Shown here: piece by piece, positions 1-6,936 of the stretch
Layout: each line of letters starts with the position of its first letter
Numbering within the stretch: position 1 is the stretch's first letter
Assembly: GCA_049317725.1 (NCBI GenBank)
Contig: JBMOHS010000116.1
Location: forward strand, 1-12,682
DNA length: 12,682 nucleotides
Source of the DNA: CAIOZW01 sp049317725
GTDB taxonomy: Bacteria; Acidobacteriota; Blastocatellia; RBC074
Direction: 5' to 3'
Notes under the pieces: model-generated
What the model was told of the DNA's origin: nothing
The model's input: only the letters and a program-made list of their open reading frames with translations
The model's database searches: none
Position numbers and translations under genes: made by a program

Positions 1-176
1 GCCCCGTTGGGGCGCTGGTGGAAATGCTCCCTTTTTGGCACGAAATGTCCAAACTCCAGCGGCGTTCCTTCAGAACGCCTCACTGGGGTGCTGCGTCTAC
101 CCAGGGTTGCACCCTGGGCCCCGTTGGGGCGCGGGCGGAAATGTCCCCTTTTGGGGACGAAATATCCAAACTTCAG
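1..176. repeat. Hairpin-rich intergenic repeat, two 59-base copies
   Basis: Two copies of a 59-base unit lie at 1-59 and 118-176 (period 117). By eye they differ at about 8 of 59 positions. Each copy starts with the small palindrome GCCCCGTTGGGGC and ends with a shared CGAAAT-TCCAAACT stretch. The 58 bases between them carry two perfect hairpins: 61-79 (7-bp stem GGCGTTC/GAACGCC, 5-base loop) and 100-118 (8-bp stem CCCAGGGT/ACCCTGGG, loop TGC). The second copy adds TCCCC-TTTT-GGGGA at 143-156. The first copy begins at the window edge, so the array may continue to the left. This looks like a REP/BIME-like dispersed element. No reading frame here resembles a protein. Confidence 0.7.
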
Positions 177-181
177 ACCTG

Positions 182-208
182 AGTGAACTCGGGCGAAGTG
201 AACTCGGG
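182..208. repeat. Short direct repeat AGTGAACTCGGG (x2)
   Basis: The 12-mer AGTGAACTCGGG occurs at 182-193 and again at 197-208, giving a 15-base period with near-identical flanks (GAGTG.../AAGTG...). It sits between the hairpin repeats and the terminator-like hairpin. It may be part of the same repetitive intergenic element or a small tandem duplication. No function can be assigned. Confidence 0.55.
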
Positions 209-230
209 TGGCTGACAGGCCGGTCCGGTA

Positions 231-257
231 CTCTCTGCGGCAGACTGCCGCGGAGAG
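231..257 (-). terminator. Strong hairpin after the export gene, putative terminator
   Basis: A 12-bp stem (left arm CTCTCTGCGGCA at 231-242, right arm TGCCGCGGAGAG at 246-257, one T-G wobble, 3-base loop GAC) starts 4 bases beyond the stop codon of the minus-strand polysaccharide export gene. Its position and stability suit a transcription terminator or an mRNA 3'-end stabiliser for the five-gene minus-strand group. There is no T-tract on the minus strand after the stem (it continues TACCGGACCG), so it is not a textbook intrinsic terminator. Confidence 0.5.
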
Positions 258-261
258 AGGC

Positions 262-1539
262 TCAGCGAAAGATCGTCCAGAGCATCATCTGGGCGATCCC
301 CATCCCCATCCCCCTGGCAAGCGAGCCTCCAACAGTCTTGAGGCGACTATTGGGGATCATGATGACATCGTTCGGCATGATGCCGACATCTTCGTGCTTT
401 CCACTCATGACAGCGGCAACATCGACGAGCATCTCCTCAAGCTTGCCCGTCAACGGATCCTGACGAAAGATGATGGTCCGGTTGGCCGCGGCATTGAAGA
501 GGGTCCCTTGGGCGAGAGAGATGGCTTGACGCAAGGTCGTTCCTTCCCGCAAAGGGAACTGCCCGGGCGATTTGACCTCTCCGGCGACAAAGAAGACCTC
601 TGCGGGGGGGATATAGACCAGGTCGTTCGGTTGAATGACAAGGTTCTGCTCGAAATTCCCTCGAAAGAGCCCACTGATCTGGGCAGTGATCAGTTCGTAT
701 TCGGTCTCGCCTTCCACTACTGGTCGGCTCGCCCGGAGTTGCTCAGTGTACTTGGCAATCTCGGTGGGTGCCTTGCCTTTGGCAACCACCTCGTCGGGAG
801 ATGCGGCGTCAGGAGTCGAATCCGCAGGCGAGAGACCAGCCCGTGCGCGCTCCAACTTCTCCGGCGAGGGGCGAGATTCGCGAATGATGAAGGCCGTTGG
901 TGCGTGACGCTCGACGAGCCCACCCGCCACCGTGATCAACTTGAAGAGCGAGGGGCGTTCCTCGATGACGTAGACTCCTGGGCTACGAACTGCGCCCTGA
1001 ATGAAGAAGGTGCGACTATTGTACTGTCGAACGGCGACATAGACTTGGGGATTGCGGAGATAGCGGCCGCGAAGTCCGCTCGCCACCATCGTCGCCACCT
1101 CCTCCGTCGTTCGGCCGACCACGGGAAGAGATCCCAGAAACTTCATCGGGATGCTTCCTTCCTGGTTGACACGGTAATTCCCGGAGAGTTCCGGCGCATC
1201 CTCGACCTGCACCTCGATGACATCGCTCGGCGAGAGCTTGTAATCGCCGTAACTCGACGGCACGACCCGCGGGGCGGATCCCAGGCCGTTCGAGGCGGGA
1301 AGCGGCGCGGGCTTCGGCGCGCTGGCCGATGGCTCGCTTCGTGAAGAAGAGGTGGCGTCGCTCGGCGATGCTCCCCCGGCGGTTGGGCGAGGCAACGTGG
1401 GTGCCTGCGCGAAGAGGGCCGGGCTACTCCAAAGGATGATCAGCGCCAACCCAAAACACCTCGGCGTAAGCCTCTGGCCAATGGGCTTGACGCGGCCCAA
1501 GATTCTATTCACTTCTATGTGACGAAGCATTCTATTCAT
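262..1539 (-). CDS. Polysaccharide export protein, Wza/KpsD-like with two SLBB domains
   Basis: This is a likely outer-membrane channel subunit for export of a capsule or exopolysaccharide. With the ATG at 1539 the protein has 425 residues. It has a signal peptide (hydrophobic core about 29-43, ending ALFAQA), a low-complexity Pro/Ser/Ala linker to about 95, and the Poly_export domain (about 98-170, opening YKLSPSDVIEVQV). An SLBB segment starts FFIQGAVRSPGVYVI near 178 and is interrupted by an Ala/Glu-rich insert. A second SLBB starts FFVAGEVKSPGQF near 316. A hydrophobic C-terminal helix (about 405-424) resembles the helix by which Wza spans the outer membrane. There is no lipobox cysteine after the hydrophobic core, unlike Wza itself. 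ATG 1539 is chosen because it follows AGAGG (1551-1555) and overlaps the ligase stop by 8 bases; longer starts up to 1617 lie inside the ligase gene. No Wzc-type partner is seen in the window. Confidence 0.88.
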   Translation of the reverse strand: MNRMLRHIEVNRILGRVKPIGQRLTPRCFGLALIILWSSPALFAQAPTLPRPTAGGASPSDATSSSRSEPSASAPKPAPLPASNGLGSAPRVVPSSYGDYKLSPSDVIEVQVEDAPELSGNYRVNQEGSIPMKFLGSLPVVGRTTEEVATMVASGLRGRYLRNPQVYVAVRQYNSRTFFIQGAVRSPGVYVIEERPSLFKLITVAGGLVERHAPTAFIIRESRPSPEKLERARAGLSPADSTPDAASPDEVVAKGKAPTEIAKYTEQLRASRPVVEGETEYELITAQISGLFRGNFEQNLVIQPNDLVYIPPAEVFFVAGEVKSPGQFPLREGTTLRQAISLAQGTLFNAAANRTIIFRQDPLTGKLEEMLVDVAAVMSGKHEDVGIMPNDVIMIPNSRLKTVGGSLARGMGMGIAQMMLWTIFR

Positions 1540-3088
1540 GTCGAAAGTGACCTCTGCTTTGCGCGAGTTGGTTCGCATTGGATCGAAATGACGATTGGCC
1601 GATCCACCAGACGACAATCGACAGCGTCAGGAAGAGGAAGCTACTAGAGATCAATTGAAGGTTAAAATCAAACACGCTATGGACCAGCAAGGCGGTAATG
1701 CCCCCCGTCGCACCGAGGGCGAGGGCCCTTCGCGATCGCCGCGGGTGCGCGAGCGCACGGCGGATCGAGCGTAGCAAGAGCCCCAGAAAAAGGAGGGACA
1801 GCACCCCGGCGATCACTCCTCCCTCGGCCAAGACCTGCAGATAGTCGTTGTGGGCCTGCCCGATCAGGAGGGCCCTGTCCCGCTCACAATAGACGGAGTA
1901 GGCCGTTGCATAGGCCCCCAGTCCGACCCCGAGGCCCCAGTGGGCCTGGATGATCCGCCAGGTATCCGACCAGATGAAGCCGCGGTTCTGGTAGAAGGCG
2001 GACCCGCCCTCACCCGGGCGATCGAGGGAGGAGATTCCGGCCGTTGGGGTCCCCCCCGGCTGTACCCGATCGATCACTTCATCGGCGGCGACCCAGAGGA
2101 TACCCGTTCCAATCGCGACGACCAGCAGCAGGGGAACGAGCAGCGGTGCCACCCTGCCGGGCAGACCAGAAAGCTGTCGGCCCCCACCGACCACTGGCTC
2201 GTCATCGGGAGATTCCCAATCCTCCTCGTCCTCTCGGCGATGGTGCCGGGCCAGGCCCAGCACAAAGACCACCATCAATCCGGCCGCGAGACTGATCATC
2301 CCTCCCCTCGAAAGGGAGACGAAGATCGCCACCGACATCGTCACCGCCGCAAAGGCCGCCAGCAGCGCCTTCTCTCGCTGATAGGCCCTGGTGACGATCA
2401 GGGCCACGGGAATGGGCGCAATCATCTCGACGAACCCGGCGAAGTGGTTATGATTGACGAATGAGGCGAAAGGATGCGACGGTGTCACGGAGGGCTCGAT
2501 CAGCCAGAAGTACCGACCATTCCAACTGAAGTACTGTAGCAATCCAAAGAGCGAGAGGCCAAACCCGAAGACCGTCAAAAAGAGGGCCATCCGCCGCAGG
2601 TGGCCGTGCCGATCGAGCGTATTGGCGGTCAAGATCCCCATTCCGATCAGCAAGGCGACGACCTCGATCGCTTGCCAAGTCGATTCCGGATCCAACGAGA
2701 GGCTCTGCCGCTGCCCGGTCGAATCGGGCCAGGAGAGGGCTTGAAGGATCCCGAAGATCCACCAGAGAAGTATCGGCACCAGAAGGTCTGGAATGACCGG
2801 GCTCGCCCAGTCGACGAAGACCTGCTTTGCCCCCCAGACAAGCAGCAAGGTGAGCACGATCACCGAGAAGAGCCCAATCGACCAGTACTCGACCGTACCG
2901 AAGGCGAGCGCCGTCAGCGCGATGAGGACCAGCCGGCCCTCCGCGAGCAGGTGATCAAGTACCTTTTCCACCCTCGCCCGCGGCACTGGGCGGGCAGACG
3001 GGCGGGCAGAGCTACGCCGAGCTTCTGTCGGGACGATTGGGGCCTCGTCCCCCATCTGCCCAGTTTCTGTCGACCGCCACTCACTCAA
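1532..3088 (-). CDS. O-antigen ligase / polysaccharide polymerase family membrane protein (Wzy_C)
   Basis: This inner-membrane glycan polymerase or ligase has 518 residues with about 10-12 hydrophobic segments. It is expected to join lipid-linked oligosaccharides on the periplasmic face. Family signatures are NHNHFAGF (212-219), SLSRGG (258-263), NRGFIW (368-373), HNDYLQ (413-418) and HSVFDFN (470-476). The large region between about 335 and 380 matches the periplasmic loop of the WaaL/Wzy family, where a conserved Arg and the HND histidine are thought to matter. A charged loop rich in Asp/Glu (about 281-298) follows a hydrophobic segment. The start is TTG at 3088, supported by a perfect AAGGAGG six bases upstream and by a TTGA overlap with the stop of the TPR gene; an ATG at codon 12 is the alternative. 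The family cannot be split into polymerase or ligase by sequence alone, but the Wza-like neighbour favours exopolysaccharide polymerisation. Confidence 0.88.
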   Translation of the reverse strand: MSEWRSTETGQMGDEAPIVPTEARRSSARPSARPVPRARVEKVLDHLLAEGRLVLIALTALAFGTVEYWSIGLFSVIVLTLLLVWGAKQVFVDWASPVIPDLLVPILLWWIFGILQALSWPDSTGQRQSLSLDPESTWQAIEVVALLIGMGILTANTLDRHGHLRRMALFLTVFGFGLSLFGLLQYFSWNGRYFWLIEPSVTPSHPFASFVNHNHFAGFVEMIAPIPVALIVTRAYQREKALLAAFAAVTMSVAIFVSLSRGGMISLAAGLMVVFVLGLARHHRREDEEDWESPDDEPVVGGGRQLSGLPGRVAPLLVPLLLVVAIGTGILWVAADEVIDRVQPGGTPTAGISSLDRPGEGGSAFYQNRGFIWSDTWRIIQAHWGLGVGLGAYATAYSVYCERDRALLIGQAHNDYLQVLAEGGVIAGVLSLLFLGLLLRSIRRALAHPRRSRRALALGATGGITALLVHSVFDFNLQLISSSFLFLTLSIVVWWIGQSSFRSNANQLAQSRGHFRHE

Positions 3089-4482
3089 GGTTGCCCTCCT
3101 TCCGACGGGGCCACCGCGGCCTCCAAGAGGGTGAGGCGCACGTCGTCCAGCCAGATCAGCCCTCGGCTGGGGGCATCGTAGCTGAATTTCGGCGTCCGGA
3201 CGACGACGATCTCGGCCATGCCGCTCTCTGACGGCGCTTGGAAGTCAAGGGAGTAGGGCTGCCATCCCCCCGTGGTCCCGTCCGGCAAGGGCTCCGATGC
3301 CACGAGGGCTCGTCCGTTCCAGCGTATCGCCACTTGGGGCCCACCCGGCGTCCGCAGATCCCGGGTCTGCATCAGAAAAGAGAGGCGATACCGCGCCCCG
3401 GGGGAGAGAACGAGCCGCTGCCGGACCTCTCCATCGAGTCGGGTCGTGTCTCGGCCTGTCAAGAGGAGCCGCAGCGAGTGGCGCCCACCTCCCTCATCAG
3501 CATTGAGACGAGGGTCAATCCCGACTTGCACAAACTCGCTCGACTTGAACTGCCAGTCAAACTGGGGATGGACTGGGTCGAGCGGCTCTTCAAAACCGCC
3601 GTTCCAGAGGAGGGGAAGATTGGTCGGGTCTGCCGCTCCCCGCAACTCTCCCCAGAGCTGACGGGCGCGCGGGGCCTCTCCCCGCTCGATCAGTCGCGCC
3701 AACCACTGCGCGCCCTGCGTCGACTGGCGGCGCTCGCCGAGCGGGATCTGTCGGTAGCTCCAGATCGCCAAGTCGATCTCTCCCCGGTCGAGCAGAAAGG
3801 TCGCCAGCAGCAGGTGCTGGCGGGGGGATCCGCCAGTCAACCCCACGAGCAGCTTCTCGCGGGTCTGCGGGTCGGTCTCGGTCTGGCTCGCGCGCCAGAG
3901 CAGATCACAGGCAGCGGGAAAGAGCCATTCGTGGGCCTCGATCGCTTGCCGTAGCGGAATGAGGGCGGCACGGAGATCTCCCTGTCGGAGCAGCAAGTTG
4001 GCCAGCGCCCAATTGGGTTCGACGAGGGTCGGTGCCCGACGGACCGCCACCCGAAGCGATTCCACCGCGACTTCCTGATCCCCCATCAACTCTTGAATCG
4101 TTCCCGCCAGGAGGTGGCTCCGGTAGTCCCAGGGAGCGGCCCGGACGGCCCGCTCGGCGTGCACTCGCGCCTCCTCCAACCGCTCGATTCGCAGGCCCGC
4201 CTCCCGCAGATGACGCTCGGCTCGCAACCTGTTCAAGAGGGCTGAGCCCGGAAACCTCGCCACCGCTGCCGTCAACGCGGGAGTACTGATCTCGTGTCGG
4301 GGATCGGAGAGGAACCGAATCAGGAAATTTCGCGTACTCAATCCAAGAAGGCCGGCGACGCTCAGCAGCAGGGCCCCTACAAAGACGAGTCGGCTCGCCC
4401 TCTTCGGCCAGGCTGGCGCGTCGATCCTGGATCGGGCCCTGGACATATGTGGCTGGTCCGGCAAGGTACCTCCCGATGTCAT
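3085..4482 (-). CDS. Membrane-anchored TPR protein with C-terminal carbohydrate-binding-like domain
   Basis: The protein has 465 residues. After a basic N-terminus comes one membrane segment (about 31-48), then helical repeats of TPR type from about 100 to 280, with pairs such as ALANLLLRQGDLRAALIPL. From about 290 to 453 there is a beta-rich domain opening LLWNGGFEEP and closing GLIWLDDVRL, the pattern of jelly-roll CBM4/9-like domains. It is thus probably anchored in the inner membrane with both domains in the periplasm. Immediate coupling to the Wzy-type gene (TTGA overlap) suggests a partner of the polymerase that may scaffold it or hold the glycan; this is inference. The ATG at 4482 has only a weak ribosome site. 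A TTG at 4464 follows GGGAGG with 4 bases between and may be the true start, removing six residues. The CBM-like assignment rests on pattern, not on an aligned family. Confidence 0.8.
   Translation of the reverse strand: MTSGGTLPDQPHMSRARSRIDAPAWPKRASRLVFVGALLLSVAGLLGLSTRNFLIRFLSDPRHEISTPALTAAVARFPGSALLNRLRAERHLREAGLRIERLEEARVHAERAVRAAPWDYRSHLLAGTIQELMGDQEVAVESLRVAVRRAPTLVEPNWALANLLLRQGDLRAALIPLRQAIEAHEWLFPAACDLLWRASQTETDPQTREKLLVGLTGGSPRQHLLLATFLLDRGEIDLAIWSYRQIPLGERRQSTQGAQWLARLIERGEAPRARQLWGELRGAADPTNLPLLWNGGFEEPLDPVHPQFDWQFKSSEFVQVGIDPRLNADEGGGRHSLRLLLTGRDTTRLDGEVRQRLVLSPGARYRLSFLMQTRDLRTPGGPQVAIRWNGRALVASEPLPDGTTGGWQPYSLDFQAPSESGMAEIVVVRTPKFSYDAPSRGLIWLDDVRLTLLEAAVAPSEGGQP
3095..3101 (-). 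promoter_or_regulatory. Shine-Dalgarno site for the TTG start of the ligase gene
   Basis: AAGGAGG on the minus strand lies six bases before TTG 3088 and within the last codons of the TPR gene. It decides in favour of the TTG start and suggests translational coupling between the two genes. Confidence 0.75.
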
Positions 4483-4518
4483 TCGCCGCGACTGGCCAAG
4501 ACGGATGGAGCCCCCCGC

Positions 4519-5265
4519 TCAGGGGGTAAAAGGGGAGACGACGGGACGCGTCGCGGCGATGGCTGTCACGGCCACGACTCCAGTAATTCCCAACATCAGC
4601 GCGGCAAGCTGGAAGGTGGGCGGAGTGGTCGCAGGAATCGAGGTGGCGGCAGGATTGATGGTCGTTCTTCCCTGCACTTCATAGAGACGGACCCCCGACG
4701 ACGTCCGTACCGGCAACTCAGTCGGCTCGACCCCGGAGCTTTGGACCAGTCCATCTGGGGTAGAGATCGAGACGCGGACTCCGGCCGGCGCACGAACCAG
4801 CGCATCTCCCGTGAGGAGTTCGCCACTAATCAACCCACTGCTGAAGCGTAGCACCATCTGGGCACCAGCCGCCAGCTCGAGGATCCCCAGCGCTCCGAGA
4901 TTGATGATCGCCTGGCTGCCTGCCTCTCCACTGACCCGGACCAGCGTGTTGCTGAAGACGGTCGCTCCAGAGAGCACCACCACCTCATTCAAATAGACGG
5001 TGCCCACCGCCACTAATTGGCCCGGGAGAACGGCATCCTGGGCGGTTTTTCGTTTGGGGGCTCCGCTCGGTGCCGGGGCCCCCTTCGAGGTCTCCTTGGT
5101 TGGCCCCGAATTCGGTCCACTGAGTGTCGAGGACTGCCCAGATCCCGTCAGACTGCCCAGCAGCAGGCCCACCACGAGGAGCCGCGCCAGCGCCCGTTGG
5201 CAGGAACTTGGCGACCAGCCGATCGTCCCAATCACCTGACGTACAGATTGCGATGGAATCTTCAT
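4519..5265 (-). CDS. Exported FecR-like domain protein, function unknown
   Basis: The protein has 248 residues. The N-terminus has a basic region and a hydrophobic stretch (about 28-42, ARLLVVGLLLGSLTGSG) that looks like a long signal peptide or anchor. A Ser/Pro/Gly/Lys linker follows to about 75. The core (about 80-185) is a repetitive beta-rich segment, e.g. GATVFSNTLVRVSGEAGSQA, LGILELAAGAQMVLRF and VRAPAGVRVSISTPDG, which resembles FecR-type domains. A second hydrophobic segment lies near the C-terminus (about 220-240) before the short tail RPVVSPFTP. No sigma factor or TonB receptor is nearby, so a classical FecR signalling role is unlikely. The place between adaptor and TPR/polymerase genes points to an envelope or polysaccharide role. 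The start is well supported by AAAGGAG five bases upstream. A GC hairpin (4512-4526) overlaps its stop codon. Confidence 0.75.
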   Translation of the reverse strand: MKIPSQSVRQVIGTIGWSPSSCQRALARLLVVGLLLGSLTGSGQSSTLSGPNSGPTKETSKGAPAPSGAPKRKTAQDAVLPGQLVAVGTVYLNEVVVLSGATVFSNTLVRVSGEAGSQAIINLGALGILELAAGAQMVLRFSSGLISGELLTGDALVRAPAGVRVSISTPDGLVQSSGVEPTELPVRTSSGVRLYEVQGRTTINPAATSIPATTPPTFQLAALMLGITGVVAVTAIAATRPVVSPFTP

Positions 5266-5270
5266 CTTGT

Positions 5271-5277
5271 CTCCTTT
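5271..5277 (-). promoter_or_regulatory. Shine-Dalgarno site of the FecR-like gene
   Basis: AAAGGAG lies five bases before ATG 5265 on the minus strand. It fixes this start and shows that the 85 bases after the adaptor gene contain an independent translation initiation site. The rest of that spacer shows only short hairpins (CTGAA-GGG-TTCAG at the adaptor stop) and no clear terminator, so read-through from the adaptor gene is plausible. Confidence 0.7.
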
Positions 5278-5350
5278 GGCTGGCTCCTTCTTCTGGAGTC
5301 GCCCGGTGAGCGAGTGGCAACCGTTCGGAACTGCTTGAGGGCTGAACCCT

Positions 5351-6691
5351 TCAGGGCCGAACCGTCACGGGCTGCCCGGTGACCATACTTCCCGGGGAGA
5401 GAACAACAGGAACGCCTGCTTCGACGCCTTCCACGGCCTTCCAGTTGCCTTCGGTTCGTCCAACGACGACGGTCTGTTCAATTGCCTTGTTGTTGCGAAC
5501 AATGAAGAGCTTATGAATCCCCGCGAAGGTGATGATCGAGGAGTCTGGGGCCATGACCGCACTCTCGAGGGTCGAGGTCGCAATCTCCGCCCTGGCAAAG
5601 GAACCAGGACGCAGGCGCCCGTCGCGGTTGTCCACTTCGGCTTCGATCACCAACGTCCGGCTCTGTTCGAGAAAGGCCGGACTGAGGCGCGCGACCCGCC
5701 CAGGATAGGTCGTGACATCTCCGTCAACCGTCACCTTGACCGATTGTCCTTGACGGATCCCTCGCGCATCCCGCTCTGGAATCTCGACCCGCAGGCGGAG
5801 AGGATGGAGCCGAACGACCGTCGCGACCGGGGTTCCCGCCGCCAAAAACTCCCCCAGCGATGCCCTCCGCTCCCGAATCGCTCCCTCGAAGGGAGCGACC
5901 AGCTTCGTCTCGACCAGTTGCTGGCGCGCGATCGCCAATTCAGACCGACGCTGCAGGAGGACTGCTTGGCGGTTGCGAACCTCCTCAAGCGCATCTTGGT
6001 AGCGGCTGTCCGCCACCTGGTAGGCCGATTCGACCCGGTCCAACTCTGCCGCGGGGAGGATCCCCTGACTAACCAACTGGCGGGTCCGCTCGCGGTTCTG
6101 CCGGGCTTCGGCGAGAAAGGCGGCGGCCTCTCTCACCAGCGAGGTCTTCTCGAGGACGACCTTGTCGTCCTCCCCGATGGCGGGCAACCCAAGCCGCACG
6201 CGCGCCTGCTGCAGGGCGGCTTCCGTCTGCTGCAGTCGTACTTGGTAGTCATTGGTCTCGAGCTGTGCGATCAGACCGCCCCGGGCGACCGTCGATCCAA
6301 GGTCAACGGCAAGCCGCTCGAGCCGACCGGGCACTTTGAAGCTGACCGTTGCCTGCTCATCCGCGGCCAACGTCCCTGGAGCCACCACCACTTGTGTCAA
6401 TTGTCGCCGTTCAGTCTGGGCAATTTGCACCATCTGTGGCTCCCCCGCGGCTCCAGCGACCGTCGCCTTCCCTCCCGCTGGCCCCTCCTTGGTCCCACAC
6501 CCAATCGCTAGAAGACAGCAGAACAGGGGAAGGACGCTCCTTACCCAGCGTGATCCCCCCTTGGCGAGTCGACGCGGAGGGAGCTCGATCGATGTTTGAT
6601 GGACAGGGGGGGCACTGACAACCCGCCCCGCGGGACTCTTCCCAGCCTCGTACCTGAATGAAAAAAAAGAGTATCGTGCATTCTGTTTCAT
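5351..6691 (-). CDS. HlyD/RND-type periplasmic adaptor (membrane fusion protein), lipoprotein-like
   Basis: This is a periplasmic adaptor subunit of a tripartite efflux or export system. From ATG 6691 it has 446 residues. A hydrophobic stretch ends in a lipobox-like LAIGC (Cys 65), so a lipid anchor is likely. The first lipoyl half lies near 115-145 (FKVPGRLERL...GGLIAQLETNDYQ), a long coiled-coil hairpin covers about 148-262, and the second lipoyl half follows (TKLVAPFEGAIRERRASLGEF, about 263-283). Then come the beta-barrel (LRLRVEIPERDARGIRQGQSVKV) and a membrane-proximal domain ending near 446. The start is unsure: no Shine-Dalgarno precedes 6691, the n-region before the hydrophobic core is unusually long, and no nearer ATG/GTG/TTG is in frame; the open frame extends to 6805. 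No RND pump, ABC pump or TolC gene lies in the window, so the adaptor is an orphan here. Confidence 0.85.
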   Translation of the reverse strand: MKQNARYSFFSFRYEAGKSPAGRVVSAPPVHQTSIELPPRRLAKGGSRWVRSVLPLFCCLLAIGCGTKEGPAGGKATVAGAAGEPQMVQIAQTERRQLTQVVVAPGTLAADEQATVSFKVPGRLERLAVDLGSTVARGGLIAQLETNDYQVRLQQTEAALQQARVRLGLPAIGEDDKVVLEKTSLVREAAAFLAEARQNRERTRQLVSQGILPAAELDRVESAYQVADSRYQDALEEVRNRQAVLLQRRSELAIARQQLVETKLVAPFEGAIRERRASLGEFLAAGTPVATVVRLHPLRLRVEIPERDARGIRQGQSVKVTVDGDVTTYPGRVARLSPAFLEQSRTLVIEAEVDNRDGRLRPGSFARAEIATSTLESAVMAPDSSIITFAGIHKLFIVRNNKAIEQTVVVGRTEGNWKAVEGVEAGVPVVLSPGSMVTGQPVTVRP

Positions 6692-6936
6692 GGATACAAT
6701 GTACGCTTCTGTCAAAAAATGGTTACTCGTGAAATGGGTACGGGACGAACCATCGAGCGGATCTTGGAGAACTGTTGAGGCACGGTCCTGCGTCGGGACG
6801 ATCATTCAAGCTTCGGCGGTTGGTCTATTCAAGAAACAGGCCACATTATAGCCTGAAAAGGGCGCATCCCGGCAAGCCTGACCGGAGAAAGAACAGGGGT
6901 GAGGGACGAGGGGCGAGGGGTGAGGGATCTAAATTT
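6692..6936. promoter_or_regulatory. Divergent intergenic region with AT-rich patch
   Basis: These 245 bases separate two divergent genes and are the only clearly AT-richer part of the window (about 6655-6730). A perfect -35-like TTGACA lies on the minus strand at 6710-6715, but the best-spaced -10 (CATGAA) is poor and overlaps the proposed adaptor ATG. On the plus strand TTGGTC (6820-6825) and CATTAT (6844-6849) with an 18-base spacer are a weak sigma70-type candidate for the hydrolase pair. The region ends in the G-rich heptamer repeat. Confidence 0.4.
6896..6926 (+). repeat. Heptamer GGGGYGA tandem repeat, putative G-quadruplex
   Basis: Four tandem 7-base units, GGGGTGA, GGGACGA, GGGGCGA, GGGGTGA, are followed by a final GGG. 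This gives five G-tracts of 3-4 bases with loops of 3-4 bases, meeting the usual (G3+N1-7)x4 quadruplex rule on the coding strand. The last tract ends ten bases before ATG 6937, so the array lies in the presumed 5' leader and also mimics a Shine-Dalgarno sequence. Confidence 0.7.

Noticed and set aside
1..176. Repeats at the left end as a CRISPR array
   Set aside because: The two 59-base units are diverged and palindromic, the spacing segment is itself made of hairpins, and no cas gene is present.
208..1344. Long plus-strand open frame (378 codons) opposite the export gene
   Set aside because: It is the antisense shadow of a gene with clear Poly_export and SLBB motifs. Its own product is charged, low in hydrophobic pattern and matches no family.
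4512..4526. GC hairpin CCCCC-GCTCA-GGGGG at the stop of the FecR-like gene as a terminator
   Set aside because: The stem has only five pairs, overlaps the stop codon and has no T-tract. The next gene follows after 36 bases on the same strand.
5513..6511. Plus-strand open frame of 332 codons opposite the adaptor
   Set aside because: The minus strand encodes a complete adaptor there. The plus product is an Arg/Pro/Leu-rich shadow typical of GC-rich DNA.
6687..6715. TTGACA on the minus strand as a promoter of the adaptor
   Set aside because: The -35 is perfect, but the best-spaced -10 is CATGAA and transcription would start after the proposed ATG. It is kept only as a remark in the intergenic feature.
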